Positions 21,170 to 33,555 are shown, counted from the first letter of the stretch. The stretch is DNA of 64,000 nucleotides from Cyclina sinensis (GCA_012932295.1 JAAONU010000011.1:47990352-48054351); one strand, 5' to 3'. The notes: generated by a model from the sequence alone, not told the origin. A program made the numbers and translations.

Positions 21170-23500
21170 CCGTCCTTCTAAGGTTCCAGGAAATAGTTAC
21201 ATTTGATTGCGTTTAATCGTTATTTCATTTTGTTTTGATGCCTTAGTTAAATCTCTTGCAGGATGTACGTATTTCGGCCGTATCAGGTATATTCGTGTCG
21301 ATTTCTTTCAACCCCTGGCCAGATGAAATGGTGCAAGCCTTTTTATGATACACGCACTGATTCTTATTTCCATTTTGTTTTTTCATTAATTCTCAATTTA
21401 TTTCAATGCAATATTTCGTTTTTATAATAATTGTTATATCATTGTCTGTATCACAAATTGCTTAAGTTATAATAGAGGTCGAAGCGATCATGATGATTTA
21501 AAAAGTCTATGTGCATTGATGTTAATCTTTAGAAAAGAAAAAAGAAATGGAAATATTTTTTGGCTTAAATATATCAATTCAGAGAGAAGAAAAAAACTGA
21601 ATCTGGTGAAATGTAAAAATCCTTTTAGACTTGCTCAGTTATAAACTATACTTGAATGTATATCTTAGAAGTGAAAGAATTCTTTGTGACATTTAAGTAG
21701 GCTATCACAATTTTCTTGATTGTCAAGTATTTTGTCATTTAGAACATTATACATTACATTATAGTCATTACATATACGTCATTTTGACGATAGAATGTCA
21801 TGTGACAGATTGCGTTATATTTGGTTTAAAGCAAGCAATTTTAGGTGTATTTCATCGCATTTGTAAGCAAAAATCATAAGTCAGGTTTCAAACAACTGTT
21901 ATCGTGTGTAGCCTTAACAACGTTCATAAAGTAGGGTGCGGAAATCCGGGGAAAAACAAAACATTTTTTTGTACAATGTAAATTGTATTGTGTCATTGTC
22001 TAAAGGAAGAATTCATAAAAAAAACTTTTCACATTTGGAATATCTGATAGAGTTTTGTTTGCCTATGATCCTTGCAGATGTTCTAGTTTTAAACTATTTA
22101 TTATTTTCATGTTCTGATGGAGCGGCAAGACAGCAGAACCAATTTCCAGAATGTGACCAAGCCTCAAGCTAAAAGAATGTTTGTTTTTCCTATTCATGCA
22201 ATCAAAAGAATCTCTAGAAATTTTAATAATATTCTTTCTTCTCTAAGTTCCATCGTTTTATATTTTTTGCGTTTGTTGTATGTACGGATGCAAAACTACT
22301 ATAAATAGACGTAATGGAACATATATTTTTGAATAATAAATGCAACACTCATCTTCGTATGCACGTATTAAAAACTGATAATAAGTGAGCTTCAATAAAA
22401 ATGTAAACTGTTTAAACAAATACAATAAAAAAAGAGAACACGAGGTCCCAAGGAAACACGGAAAGTGCTCGAGTTACCCGAGGTCTCGAGCTATCCGAAA
22501 CCTGCTGAACTTGTTGAAGGCGCCGCTGATGTGCTAAATCTCACAGTCCTTTGATTATAGACATAATAGCAGACTTAGAACTTTTATTTATTGCCTTCAG
22601 GTCTGTTAACGTGAATTTTAATTAGCATTTTAAAAGGCAAAGGGGTGCTGTTTTATTCAAGGAATCTAAGATTATGCGTTTATATTTACGCACTTTCGAC
22701 ATTCACAAAATGTATTGATTTGCCATCTTCGATAGACGAAGTTTATTTCAAACTTGTACCTATACAGATACCTCGTTGTACAAAATCACATTCATTATAA
22801 TATAATACATTACAAGGTCAAAATGATTATGGTATTGCATTAGAGTTAATTTTCACAATTCACGATGCTTACACAATAAAGTATTATTTATTATATCCGA
22901 ATTATTTTTCTAAACAATTTCGAAACAATTTTTGAAACAATTTCATTGGAGAGGTATTGAAATTGGAGAACAAACTTAATTGTTGTTACATATTGTTATT
23001 GTATTTATGTGGACTATTTACCTTTGGTATTATATAAACCCCTTACACAAATATACTCACATAGATGTAACTACAAAAGAGTGTATATTAATTTTTTAAC
23101 AATGCGTTTGGTTTCCGGTTTGCTTGAAGGACATACTTTGCAAGATTCTTTATAGTTGTTTTATTCTTTGAGTTGAGTAGCTGGATAAACTTAAACATAC
23201 TAGGACGTTTATAAAAGTATGGTTTGATGAACTAGTTACGTAACTGTTTGAATACTTTGCACTTAATAACAAAATGAAACACGTCCTCAAGGTCACGGGA
23301 CTCACGCAACTGGCAATACGTCCACGACTTTCAACACGATTTCTACTCTGCATATCGTTTTCAATGCAAAAGTTGTGCGAAGAAACGCGTAATTTAGTTA
23401 ATGATTGATATATTGATGATGTTAGATAACAATCCCTGTAAACCTTCGAAACTACACTATCCTAGTAGTGCCATACCTCAGAAAACTATGGAAGCTCTGG
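21170..23500. other. AT-rich stretch with minor repeat traces
   Basis: No supported gene. At 22,470-22,500 'CTCGAGTTACCCGAGG' and 'CTCGAGCTATCCGAA' are two related words. Frames of 60-78 codons at 21936-22172, 22117-22308 (+) and 23150-23353 (-) have AT-driven composition and no recognisable content. Confidence 0.4.
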
Positions 23501-23504
23501 ACGG

Positions 23505-24915
23505 ACTTCTGAGTTCCTGACCTCTAACCTCCGGACTTTCAACTTCATGACTTATGACTAACTTCATGACTTCTTACTCCTAACCTTATGACTTCTTACT
23601 TCTAACTTTCTTACTCCTAACTCCATGACTTCTTACTTCATGACTTCTTGCTTCTAACTTCCCTACTTCTTACTTCCTTACTTCTAACTTCATGACTTCT
23701 TACTTCTAACTTCCTTACTCCTAACTTCATGACTTCTTACTTCATCACTCCTAACTTTATGTCTTCTTACTTCTAACTTCCTTACTTCTAACTTCTTGAC
23801 TTCTTACTTCCAACTTCCTTACTTTTCTTAACTCTAACTTCATGACTTCTTACTTCTTCACTCCTAACTTTATGTCTTCTTACTTCTAACTTCCTTACTT
23901 CTAACTTCTTGACTTCTTACTTCTAACTTCCTTACTTCTAATTTCATGACTACTAACTTCTAAATTCCTTACTTCTAACTTCATGTCTTCTATCTTCAAA
24001 CTTCCTTATTCTTCTCACTTCTAACTTCTTGACTTCAATCTCTCTTACTTCTAATTTCATGACATTTAACTCCTTACTTCTTCTAACTTCCTTACTCCTT
24101 ACTTCATGACTTCTACTTATAACGTCCTTACTTAAAATTTCATGACGTCTTACTACTAACGTCCTTACTTATAACTTCTTACTTCTAACTTCCTTACTTC
24201 TAACTTCATGACTTCCTTACTCTTCTTACTTCTAACTTCATGTCTTCTAACTTCTAACTTCATGTCTCCTAACTTCCTTACTTATAACTTCATGACTTCA
24301 TACTTCTAGCGTCCTTTTTTATAACTTCTTAACTTCTTACTTCTAACTTCCTTACTTCTAACTTCATGACTTCTTAGTTCCAACTTTCTTACTCTTCTTA
24401 CTTCTTACTTCATGACTCCTAACTTCCTTACTTCTAACTTCATGTCTCCTAACTTCCTTTCTTATAACTTCATGACTTCATACTTCTAGCGTCCTTTCTT
24501 ATAACTTCTTAACTTCTTACTTCTAACTTCCTTACTTCAAACTTCATGACTTCTTAGTTCCAACTTCCTTACTCTTCTTACTTCTAACTTCATGACTTCT
24601 CACTTCCTTACTTCTAACATCATGACTTCTAGCTTCCTGCCTTCTAACTTCATGACGTCATACTTCTAACTTCCTAACTCCTTACTTCCTGACTTCTTTC
24701 TTCTATAAACCTTACCCTATTTACTTCTTACTTCCTTACTTCTTACTTCTTTACTTTCTAATTTCATTACTTCTTACTTCTAAGGTCCTTACTTTTAACT
24801 TCATGACTTCTTACTTCCAACTTCCTTACTCTTCTTACTTCTAACTTTATGACTTCCTACTTCCTTACTTATAACTTCCTGACTTTTAACTTCATGACTT
24901 CTTACTTTTAACTTC
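23505..24915. repeat. 1.4-kb CTTC-type minisatellite, G-poor on the plus strand
   Basis: Built from 7-8 base words CTTCTAA, CTTCCTTA, CTTCATGA and CTTCTTA in varying order, so higher-order blocks such as 'ACTTCTAACTTCCTTACTTC' recur throughout. On the plus strand G is almost absent apart from ATGA words, so strand asymmetry is extreme and the minus strand is nearly all A and G with T interruptions. Just past the end, 24,925-24,948 reads in the reverse sense (GAAGTCTAAAGTAGGAAGCAAG), giving a short inverted terminus. Confidence 0.9.
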
Positions 24916-26246
24916 CTTATTTTTGAAGTCTAAAGTAGGAAGCAAGGAAACGGCTTTTCTGCAAAGTCTTGGAAAACCGTACTAACAAATTTTTGCGATA
25001 CTTGAAAACTATATTTACTGAAAGAAGCAAAATGCATGCATTTAACAAATAAACATTGCAAGAAAAGTACAAAACAAAATAAACAATCAAACGAACAAAT
25101 TGTGTCAGAGAAGAAGTAGATCGACGTGTGAGTAGCAATTTTGTTTCATTTACTTTATGGAAATGTCTGGTTAAACCGAAGCATTTGGTGAATGCTAAAC
25201 AATATGACTGATAGTTTTAAGGCATTTTATTCTTTTGAGAAAAAAGAAAAAAACAAACAACAACAACACAAAACAAACAAACCAGCCAACCTACAACTTT
25301 GCAATCTGTGTTTATTTACACATCTTCAATCTGCTTGTTGAAAATTGTATCCAACAGATAGAACAGCCAAACTGGTAATTGCAATCTGAATCCATTTGAG
25401 AAAATTAAAAATATAAATCACTATGATAAGCAATATTTCATCATTGTCTATAGTAGGTCAGAATAAAAAATAAAACTTACAGTGTTTTGTTTATTTTCTT
25501 GGCTCGAGCTTTTTAAGATTTTCTTATCAGTTGGAGGTATGCCATATTTCGTCACTTGTTTACTCTCTTTTTTGCAAAAACATCTTGCTACAGATAGATC
25601 AATACTGCCCTAGATAATCTTCATTACTAAATTACAAATAAAACCTTTTTCAGGGTTAAAACTTTTTCTGCTCGAATTTCAATGTCTGTCTGTACTAAAA
25701 GCGCTGTTATTGTTTAAACATAAAGGAAATTTGATAAAGAAGAACATAAGCGGCAAATTTCGTGACAATCCAGTAGTCCCGGACAATGTCATAATAGGCT
25801 GTCAAGAGGAATAACTAACTATTCATCAATTACACATTCCATTAGTAGAATGTTTAAAGTCTAGATATCGCTTCATGTTTCATCATATAAAGTAATGGAA
25901 ATGTTATCTTTATAAAGAAGTGTATTTTGCTACCATATATAAATATTGACTTCGAGTTAGGCCTGAGTACTGCTAAAACACAAACATTAATCCAATTGAA
26001 ATCCAATTCAAAACAGATGAACCAACACGATTTTGCCAAAAAATGTCATTTTATAAAAACTAAAGGATACTTATAAATTGTAGGGGGGTTTAAAAGTTAT
26101 CCTTTCTCTTTCCTTTCCGGTCAGTCTTTATTCATTAAATTCACAGAGAAAGCTTTTATTGATAATCTCTAGAACAAAGTAGATTATATCTAGGTAAAAT
26201 GTTAGCAAATATAAGGTCACTTATTCAGTTCACATTTACCCGAATT

Positions 26247-26371
26247 AGCGAAGCCATAGTATTTCCAACTGATAAATGTTTTCTTATTGAAGCTGTCATT
26301 TTGGTCTGCATTTTGTAACATGAGAGAAGCTTTAATGCGCCAGCTGACAGATGCACTTATTCATTTAATGG
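26247..26371 (+). repeat. Recurrent ~100-bp core, copy A
   Basis: It reads GCGAAGCCATAGTATTTCC, then 'GCTGTCATTTTGGTCTGCAT', 'TTTTGTAACATGAGAGAAGC', 'TTTAATGCGCCAGCTGACAG' and ATGCA. Nearly the same sequence is core D at 35,561, and shorter forms are B, C, E and F. It includes E-box words (CAGCTG, CAGATG) and TGACAG. No open frame is conserved between copies, so the role may be regulatory, RNA or simply an old mobile element. Confidence 0.65.
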
Positions 26372-26759
26372 AGAATTTTGTTCTTGAGGTTCACTAGAAC
26401 ATACTGTTTTCTAAATGTTCTTCAGAAGAACCATTAATGTCAGTTTTTCTTTCCAGATCATTTTTGGGTTCTTCGTGAATTTCCGCATTCAGTACTGATT
26501 CTTGTTTAAATCAAAACATTCATCGAGATGCATGAATTTGTAAGTTGTTGTAAGAATTTGTTTCCCGAATGATGTTTTTTTGTTTGTTTGTTTGTTTTTA
26601 TGTCTACACAATAATAGACATCTAAAAGAAAACGTGAAATATTTAATTAAAAGAAAAAGAAATGCAATGTTAAAAAACTGCCGGGCACTTGAGATACAAG
26701 CTTTTAAGCACCTTTTTCGTCCCAATAACGTTTCAAAGGATTTTTTAAATCTAAAATCA

Positions 26760-27330
26760 CTGCCTCAAATTTGACAATACTCTCCTGGAATATTCTTGCA
26801 TGAAGCTCTATCACAGTTGTTAATATGGTCTCAGTCCACTGCTTATCTGGGTCATAGGGGCAAAACATTGATTTAAAAAGTGAAAAATTCAAAAATCTTC
26901 TTCTCCGAAACAACGAGGTCTAGGCTAAGATATTTGGTATTTGGCATTGTCTACTGGACATCTACCGAGTTTGTGCAAGTATTAGTCACAGGGTCAAATC
27001 TGGCTGCGCCCCGGGAGCCACATTATCTCACATAGGCGTATATAGGCAAAATTTTGAAAAAAAAATTTTCTCTGAAACCACAGAGCCTAGGGCTAAGATA
27101 TTTCAAATGTAGAATTGTCTGGTATACCTCTACTTAAAGTTTGGATGAAATTGCACCAGTAGTCTTCGAGTGACCCCTACTTTGTGGCAGGCGCGACACA
27201 AAAATCTTCATGCCAGTAACAACAAGGCCAAGCGTTAAGATATTTGATGTGAAACAAGCCTTTATAGACCTCTACCAATTTTGTTCAAATTTTGGCCCTG
27301 GTCAAGGTTACCAAGGCTAAAACTAGATTT
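26760..27330 (+). mobile_element. Array-element fragment inserted in U1
   Basis: 'TCCTGGAATATTCTTGCATGA' and 'AGCTCTATCACAGTTGTTAA' match the leading part of the 686-1,800 element, followed by three or four diverged ~160-bp units ('GACATCTACCGAGTTTGTGC' 26,958; 'CCTCTACTTAAAG' 27,127; 'GACCTCTACCAATTTTGTTC' 27,270). U2 has no counterpart here, so the fragment entered U1 after the duplication or was lost from U2. Confidence 0.55.
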
Positions 27331-27740
27331 TATTTTATATTGTAACTTTGATCATGACCGGAGTAAAAAGTAGAGTTACATGAAAATTGCCAATAAACTA
27401 AATATCTAAAATACTGGTCAATAAATTAAGGCGTTATGACATAAAGTAGAAAAAATTATTATAAGCCTCAATGACCTAGATCCTAGATCACTAGATCCTA
27501 GTGACCCCAAAGCCCACTTACAGGTACAAGTTCATGTTTATACAATATAAAACAAAATCTAGTTATATATCAAAGGACTGAAGTTCCTGAGAGCCTTCAA
27601 ATGATATACGAAATTGTGTCCATATCTTCTATGATTCATGGAAATATCCTGTAGGAAAACGTGACGTGACAACACAACACCCAACACATTGTTTACCATA
27701 CGAGAATAAGTTGTAAATGTCTGAACAATGGTGATGACTC

Positions 27741-28004
27741 CTATGCAAAGGAAGACTTAAGACGATGCAGTGCAGAACCTGGATTTGTTTTAATGTCACC
27801 TGCAAGAAAAAGTAGAAGTGACATTAGAAAAATACCAGCAAATACAATACGTTGCCACACTACTTGTTGAAAACAATGTTTCTTATTCAACAGCCGCAGA
27901 TTTCCATGCTGTGACGGGCAAAAAAGATTTATCTGGCCCGCGAAGACACCAGATCTACGCCCATTACTGATATCTATATGCCTCACGACAGGTGACCTTA
28001 TCAT
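27741..28004 (-). pseudogene. LINE ORF fragment with a 2A-like motif
   Basis: An 87-codon minus frame ends its conserved part in LLLFLAGDIKTNPGS. The pattern hydrophobic run + GD(V/I)E.NPGP is the 2A-like peptide known from the N-terminal part of some CR1-type non-LTR retrotransposon proteins in marine invertebrates. Here E is replaced by K and the final P by S, so ribosome skipping would not be expected. No endonuclease frame continues past it, so the piece is a truncated relic. Family call is from the motif alone; a chance match cannot be ruled out. Confidence 0.35.
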
Positions 28005-28198
28005 TTTTACTGTATAACTGAACGTAAAAAACTTTCAGTCTGTAGCTGTTCTAAGAAATTTACCAGTGTCTATGACAATTAGGTATATACTGTTTATTTC
28101 TATCTCCAAGGAATTCACAAAGTTTTCTGTCTCCAAGAAATTCATTGAGTATTCTATGTCCAAGATATTCAATGTATGCTTTAAATGTACAGTAAATT

Positions 28199-28249
28199 TG
28201 CGATGACTCAAAAAAGTATGAGGGATCGCCTTTTTGTCGAGTCATCGCA
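28199..28249. repeat. 11-bp inverted repeat around bZIP-like sites
   Basis: TGCGATGACTC (28,199-28,209) and GAGTCATCGCA (28,239-28,249) are exact complements with a 29-base loop. Each arm holds a TGACTCA/GAGTCA-type AP-1 half or full site. Upstream, 28,095-28,175, three ~33-bp units with 'TCTCCAAG.AATTCA' form a short tandem repeat. Confidence 0.7.
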
Positions 28250-29473
28250 TCTGTCAAATCATTGCATGTCTTGTCCAGTTTGTACTTTCTCTGGGATAAC
28301 TTCTTGATCTAACAACTCTACTATCACTTCAAGATAAAAAGTGCACTTAGTTCCTGTTAAACTGCTTATGTACACTAAGAGTCTATTTTTTTTATTTTTG
28401 TACACCAAGTTAAACGTCAAAATCCCGGATGTCGAACAATCTCAATAGCTAAATGCCGGTTTTGAAAGTCCGGTAAGCAAGCAAAACGAAAAATAGTATG
28501 CTATGTTTACTGCGCCATTCTCTCTTCTGCTTCGTTCATTTATATGAGACACTTTATTTCTCTTCTTTTCCTTTTAATTTTCAATGATTTTAAGTTCATA
28601 ACCCGTTATTTTCCTTTTGAAGTTGACCACAGACTGGGGCGAATTAGGGGGGATAACACAATTTTATATTACTTTCCGATTATTTGCAGTACGCACATTG
28701 ACCACTTTTTTCCATGTCAAATGACGCTTACGATTTTGATTGGCTAAATTCAGGTCACGGATGGGCGAAGTCGATCCGCCAACGGATTTTTTTGGTGAAA
28801 TGCAGAATAATTTTGGCCTACAGGCATACATCTTTTATTTTCATAATAAATTACTTTATTAAGATTAATTTTTAACACTACTGTAATCGGGCTTTCGAAA
28901 TTCCAGACGTTTCATACTGATCTACTTTTAGTGTACTTGTACTCAATGTTGGTAACATGCCGAATCCGTTGAGTTAAGAAGGAAAACAAGTCCGGCCGCA
29001 AACTGACTGCAAGGAGCCTGGCGTCTCAATAACATTATTTTACTGGGGTCGAGTTCACCGAGGCTTGATTTTCCTCCTTTCTGTCATAGAGTCTTTATCT
29101 ATTGATAAAATTTATATCTTCATAATATTTCCATATTTTTAACATTTTAACATGAAGTGTTGATATAATTAATTTGATCGAACAAAAATACAGAATTCCA
29201 GGGTTATTCAACAGACAATTACAACAAAATCCGTGGCAGTTTTTTTGGGAAAAAACAAACAAACCCTGAGAGCTGCTTTACTTTAGACGTTTCTTCGTAT
29301 CGTAATGCCGCGTTATCTTTGCAACTTTATAACATTTCGACCTAAATTTAAAATGCCAATACTTCTGTTCAGTTATTGATGTTTTAAATCGTGAAACCAT
29401 GAATAATTTCGAATTTTCAGTTTTCATGCGATAACTCGAAATAATGTTACGTTAACTTACAATGATAAGATGT

Positions 29474-29665
29474 TCATTCTGAGTACATATAAATTAAAGC
29501 GGTCCATAAAGTTGTGTGACCTTTTTGATTCAGCGAACCACTTTGCTCAAAGTATTTATCTTTTTGACAATCATTGTAAAAATAGCGCATAAGCACAGCG
29601 ACACTACTCATGATCAACCATATGTTGCGTAAAAAGGGAGATAAAGCAAAAACAAAGATGAACAT
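29474..29665 (-). pseudogene. Possible exon relic, hydrophobic, shared with U2
   Basis: A 63-codon minus frame with a hydrophobic part, FVFALSPFLRNIWLIMSSVA, then LMRYFYNDC. The matching U2 segment (~36,715-36,800) keeps most residues when read in the same sense (F..VFAF...LI.S.VA.L.RY...DC) but has a frameshift and two stops, where the W and Y codons became TGA and TAG. Over the 15 ungapped codons W...Y I count nine third-position, three first-position and one second-position differences, a coding-like pattern on a very small sample. No family recognised; it could be a membrane segment. Confidence 0.25.
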
Positions 29666-29820
29666 CGACTTACATTCAGTCCAGATGGATTGTTTGGTAT
29701 CTACACAATCTACCTACGCTGTCGTGCTACTTCTATTCTTATGACATTCCTTCAGTCTTCCTCATTCAGTGTCTGTATACGATTTCGATTTTATGGACAG
29801 TTTCATTTTTCATGATTAAT

Positions 29821-29908
29821 GAAGCCATTTTATGTCAGTGTAATATTATATCTTTCGTAAATTTCGTATTTTAATGCATCAGCTGACACATGCATTTTCC
29901 TTATTGTG
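29821..29908 (+). repeat. Recurrent core, copy B
   Basis: GAAGCCATTTTATGTCAGTG followed by 'TTTTAATGCATCAGCTGACA' and CATGCATTTTCCTTATT. It is closest to core E in U2 (36,938), and both follow the 'CTACCTACGCTGTCGT' landmark by about 110 bases. It lacks the middle 'GGTCTGCATTTTGTAAC' part seen in A and D. Confidence 0.6.
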
Positions 29909-31214
29909 GTGAGTGATGGTGTTCTTGCCTGCAATCAGTCATATAAGTCTGCAAGAAAAGCAGAAAGTTTACTCTCTCTAATCAGAACGGCTTTTTTTTG
30001 TCTTCTCGTAACTCGTTCAACATTCGTAGTGTTATATAGCTTAGCAGTGAAAATAAATAAAAAAAAGTTTGGAGCAAATTTAAATTTTTCCGAACGTGAA
30101 CGATATCGTGTATGAAAACCAAAATATAATGATATTATATATTAATAACATATAATTATAATATTCACATATTCACATAGAAATAGCAAGAGAACGTGCT
30201 TATTAGTCCTTTTCAATCTCCATCAAGACTTTCCGAAACTCGTTATCACAAGAGCTCTTAACACTTAAAGGTAAACATCCTGGTATCGTCTTAAAGCTAT
30301 GAAGTTGAATGTTTACAAATGTTTAATGTTATATTTGATAGCAATTGTATAACAAAGCAAAATGTTGATTTTTATGTACATATTAAAGCAACTTAATTTC
30401 TTGCCTCTCACAATAGTTGTTCTTTATGAAGGAAATAGAAACTGTTACAGCAAAAGCAAATATGAGAAAGTCATCGTTTTATTAAAAAATGCTTGTTAAT
30501 CGCACTGCGCTTTCTTACAATCAGTACTACTGTGAGGGGAAAAGAGCAGAATTTAACACAATTTTAAACAATTGCACCGATGTACTTTGAATGACCTCAG
30601 GTATGATAACCAGAACATTTAGTCCAATGGATAAAACAAAAGCACGTGTTACTAGAATACTGAAAACGGAAACATAAATGAGAGATAGCCATTGTTTCAT
30701 GAAAAATGAAAAGTATCATTTTAAAATTGTTGAACGAATGATAAATGAAAAAATGCACCAACAACATTTCTTGGAGTAGTTTGTTCTTTAAAAAAATCTG
30801 CAAAACGACATATCAGGACATATCAATACGGACACGTCTAATTTAAAAAGTAAAAAAGTTTTTGATGAAAACGCCTGACGTTTTACCGGACAACTTTTAT
30901 TACATAAATGCAGTATTTACCATAACTTAGGTAACTATAAGATATCCGGAAAGAACATTCAGAAAAGTAAGATTTTAGCTAAATACGACCAGCTGATGTG
31001 AACAATATTTACAATATGGTTCGTAGCGTAAATAAATAATTCTTTAGTGAATGTTGTTTTTATCGTTAGGGGAAAATGAAAAACAACTTCAATTTTTGAA
31101 AGCCATTTCGGATATACCGATTTGTAAGCTAAATTAACTATTTACACAATTATTATAATTGAAGACGTAGTTCTGATTCAGTGTTTTTATCCACGTTAAC
31201 ATGAACTAAAGTGT

Positions 31215-31480
31215 GCTCAAGAAGCTTTTACAGCTATCCTTGAAATAATTTCCAACCAATCGACGACTCCTCATTCGAATGCATGCTCTACATTTGTCAG
31301 CTGTTACTGCCGAATGACAACAACTAGCGTTAATGTCAAGGTAAAAGCAATTAAGCAAGCTTAATTGTTCTTTTTATGAAACAGCCTGAGACATCTGATC
31401 GAAATGACATATTGGCTGTTTCAGTCAATTTCTCAAAACTTGTTGCGTAAAAACGACCTTTGAAGGCATTCTTACAAACT
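31215..31480 (+). repeat. Best-conserved U1/U2 segment, U1 copy
   Basis: Runs such as 'CTATCCTTGAAATAATTTCC', 'GTCAGCTGTTACTGC', 'AATGACAACAAC', 'GCGTTAATGTCAAGG', 'CTGAGACATCTGATC' and 'TTGTTGCGTAAAAA' are kept in U2 at 40,570-40,820 with few indels, more alike than the neighbouring sequence. No reading frame is kept. It could be a regulatory element or an RNA gene, or merely a slower-diverging patch. Confidence 0.5.
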
Positions 31481-32196
31481 GCATACTTTTCTTTGGGTGG
31501 ATTTTTTTTCATTCAAAAGATGTTGCATACCGAGAAAATAGACAAACAAAACCTGATAATTAAAATAAAAAGAAAATAAACATTTCGTCTTTAAATCTGA
31601 TTTATAGACGGCGATTTTGATTTTAGCTAATAGTTCTTGTTCATGGTAACGTCTCTGGAAAATTGTTTTGCGATATCTTTTCTATCGATAGTTCAATATG
31701 CTAATTATAAAAATTATTTAGTAAATTTGATTAGTTTCTCTTTTGTAATAGTTGTACTTGTTTTGATTGAAGTAGCTTTGAAAGAAAAGTACCTTTATGA
31801 ACAGCAGGGGAGAACTTTTTCACATGAAAAAGTATGTCAATACAGGCAATCTGACAATCAAATCTGCCATTTCAATGTGGAAAGAAACATTTTTTTCACT
31901 ATAACCCGAGGCTGATAGGCTGAAAGTGATAGTGCAAAATATTACCATCGACACCTGGATTGATTGTCCGCCTAGAATGATTGATGCGTTATGTGGGTAA
32001 CATTTGATAATAAAAACATACCCGCTCCTGTTAAAAGTTCTTATAAACTCAGTAACGACCAATTTATCAAAACAAATAAATATCAGACAGTACATATTTT
32101 TTAGAATTTGTTTAGGCTACTTCTGAAAAGCCTAGGATTCTTGACGTACGAAATGCAGCACGTATTAGATATTGTCAGTCAGCATCAATACAAGTT

Positions 32197-32231
32197 TGAC
32201 GTCACGTCACGTCACGACACGTCACACGTCA
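32197..32231 (+). promoter_or_regulatory. Cluster of CRE-like sites (ACGTCA repeats)
   Basis: A full palindromic CRE, TGACGTCA, at 32,197-32,204 is followed by CGTCACGTCACGACACGTCA and CACGTCAG, giving five ACGTCA-type half sites in 35 bases. The U2 counterpart near 42,270 has only 'AACGTCAATATAA', so the cluster expanded in U1. No gene lies next to it, so a regulatory role is only a possibility; simple repeat slippage would give the same pattern. Confidence 0.5.
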
Positions 32232-33189
32232 GTATACTTACTCTGTTGCGAGAGTAGAAATTTTTAATTTGACTTGTTCTTTCATATAGTATATATACAC
32301 ATTCTGTTTACAACTGTGTGAAACATACTAAGTTTGGTATCTTTGAGAGTATTTATAACAACATCAGATTTTAGACAAATCAGTTTTTAACAACGACATG
32401 CTTTAAAAGGCCATTTTCGCAAGATACATGTATACAATTGTTCTAACATCGTTCACACAAACTCATATTCAAACACTATTTTAATCTAAGCCTTGTCAGA
32501 AGATGAAAGAGGAATTAAGAAGGGTGCAGAAAACAAAATTGTAATAATCACATAAAAACTTCAGTGCATTTTAAGAAATAACTAAAACAATATTTTTTAT
32601 CACATTAACGTAATACATGATCAGAAAACATAATAACGTCATTTAGATGAAGTAAAAAACGTATTATCAGGAAAAAACACCGACAGAAAACACAGTCTAC
32701 CCACGCATTGAAAAAGTGGAGAGGAAAAGAAGGCAAAAATTTATATAATGAAATGACACCACAAACAATTAACGAAAACCTACACTAGACAATACTGAAT
32801 AATCTGAAGATAATATACCCTTCACACCCCCTCCCCTAACGCACACACACTCCCAGCACCGCCTGTTTTACTTGGTTTGTTCACATCAAAAAGTTCCGGT
32901 CACATTTTTTGTTTTCTTAACGCCAGACACGGTTTAACGTTCTAGTTGCCTAAACAGGATGATGCATCTTTGAAAATATATTTGCAATAATTTGCATAGA
33001 AAGTCGTTTCTTTTAAAACAAAGATATTGTTGGAAACGATGAATGCTCCCCAAACGAACACAAGAGAATAAAAATATGTGCAATTAAGGAAGTGTAGAGA
33101 GAATTAATTTTTCAGTCCAAAAATAATTTCACATCATTACAGTTTTTCTTTTCAAAGTATAAATGACGTAAATAAATTTCCCTACATGT

Positions 33190-33555
33190 TCTATATAAAG
33201 ATTGGCACATCTGACCAGGCCCATTTTAAAGGTGCATAAAACAGGCATAACTGTGAAAAATCAGTGAACCAGAACATGCTGCTAATATGTACAGCTCCTC
33301 TGGAATAAAGTTTCCTATAAAGTTTTAATGAATTCCAGTCAGTGATTGCTGAGAAGTCTTGAAAGGGGCATAACTTTGTGAACATCATTGAACCGAAACA
33401 TGCTGCTTATATGCACAGCTCCTCTTTGTAGTAAAGCTCCCTGTCAAATGTTCATAAATTCCAGCCAGTGGTTGTTGAGAAATGATCCGGACAAAATTTC
33501 GGAACGGAGAGACGGAAGGACAGACTGACGGACGAAGCGGCGACTATATGCATCC
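33190..33555 (+). mobile_element. Tandem-unit dispersed element with 'GGACAGACTGACGGACG' end
   Basis: Two and a half units of ~160 bp carry 'GGCATAACT.TGAA.ATCA.TGAACC', 'ACATGCTGCT.ATATG.ACAG', 'CTCCTCT' and 'TTCCAG.CAGTG.TTG.TGAGAA'. It closes with 'GGACAGACTGACGGACG', the kind of tract found at the ends of the other bivalve array elements. U2 has no copy at the matching place. Confidence 0.55.

Noticed and set aside
31637..31915. 92-codon plus frame in U1, with hydrophobic content
   Set aside because: The U2 counterpart (40,940-41,095) is shifted by separate indels, and differences are spread over all codon positions (more at first than third), so there is no coding constraint.
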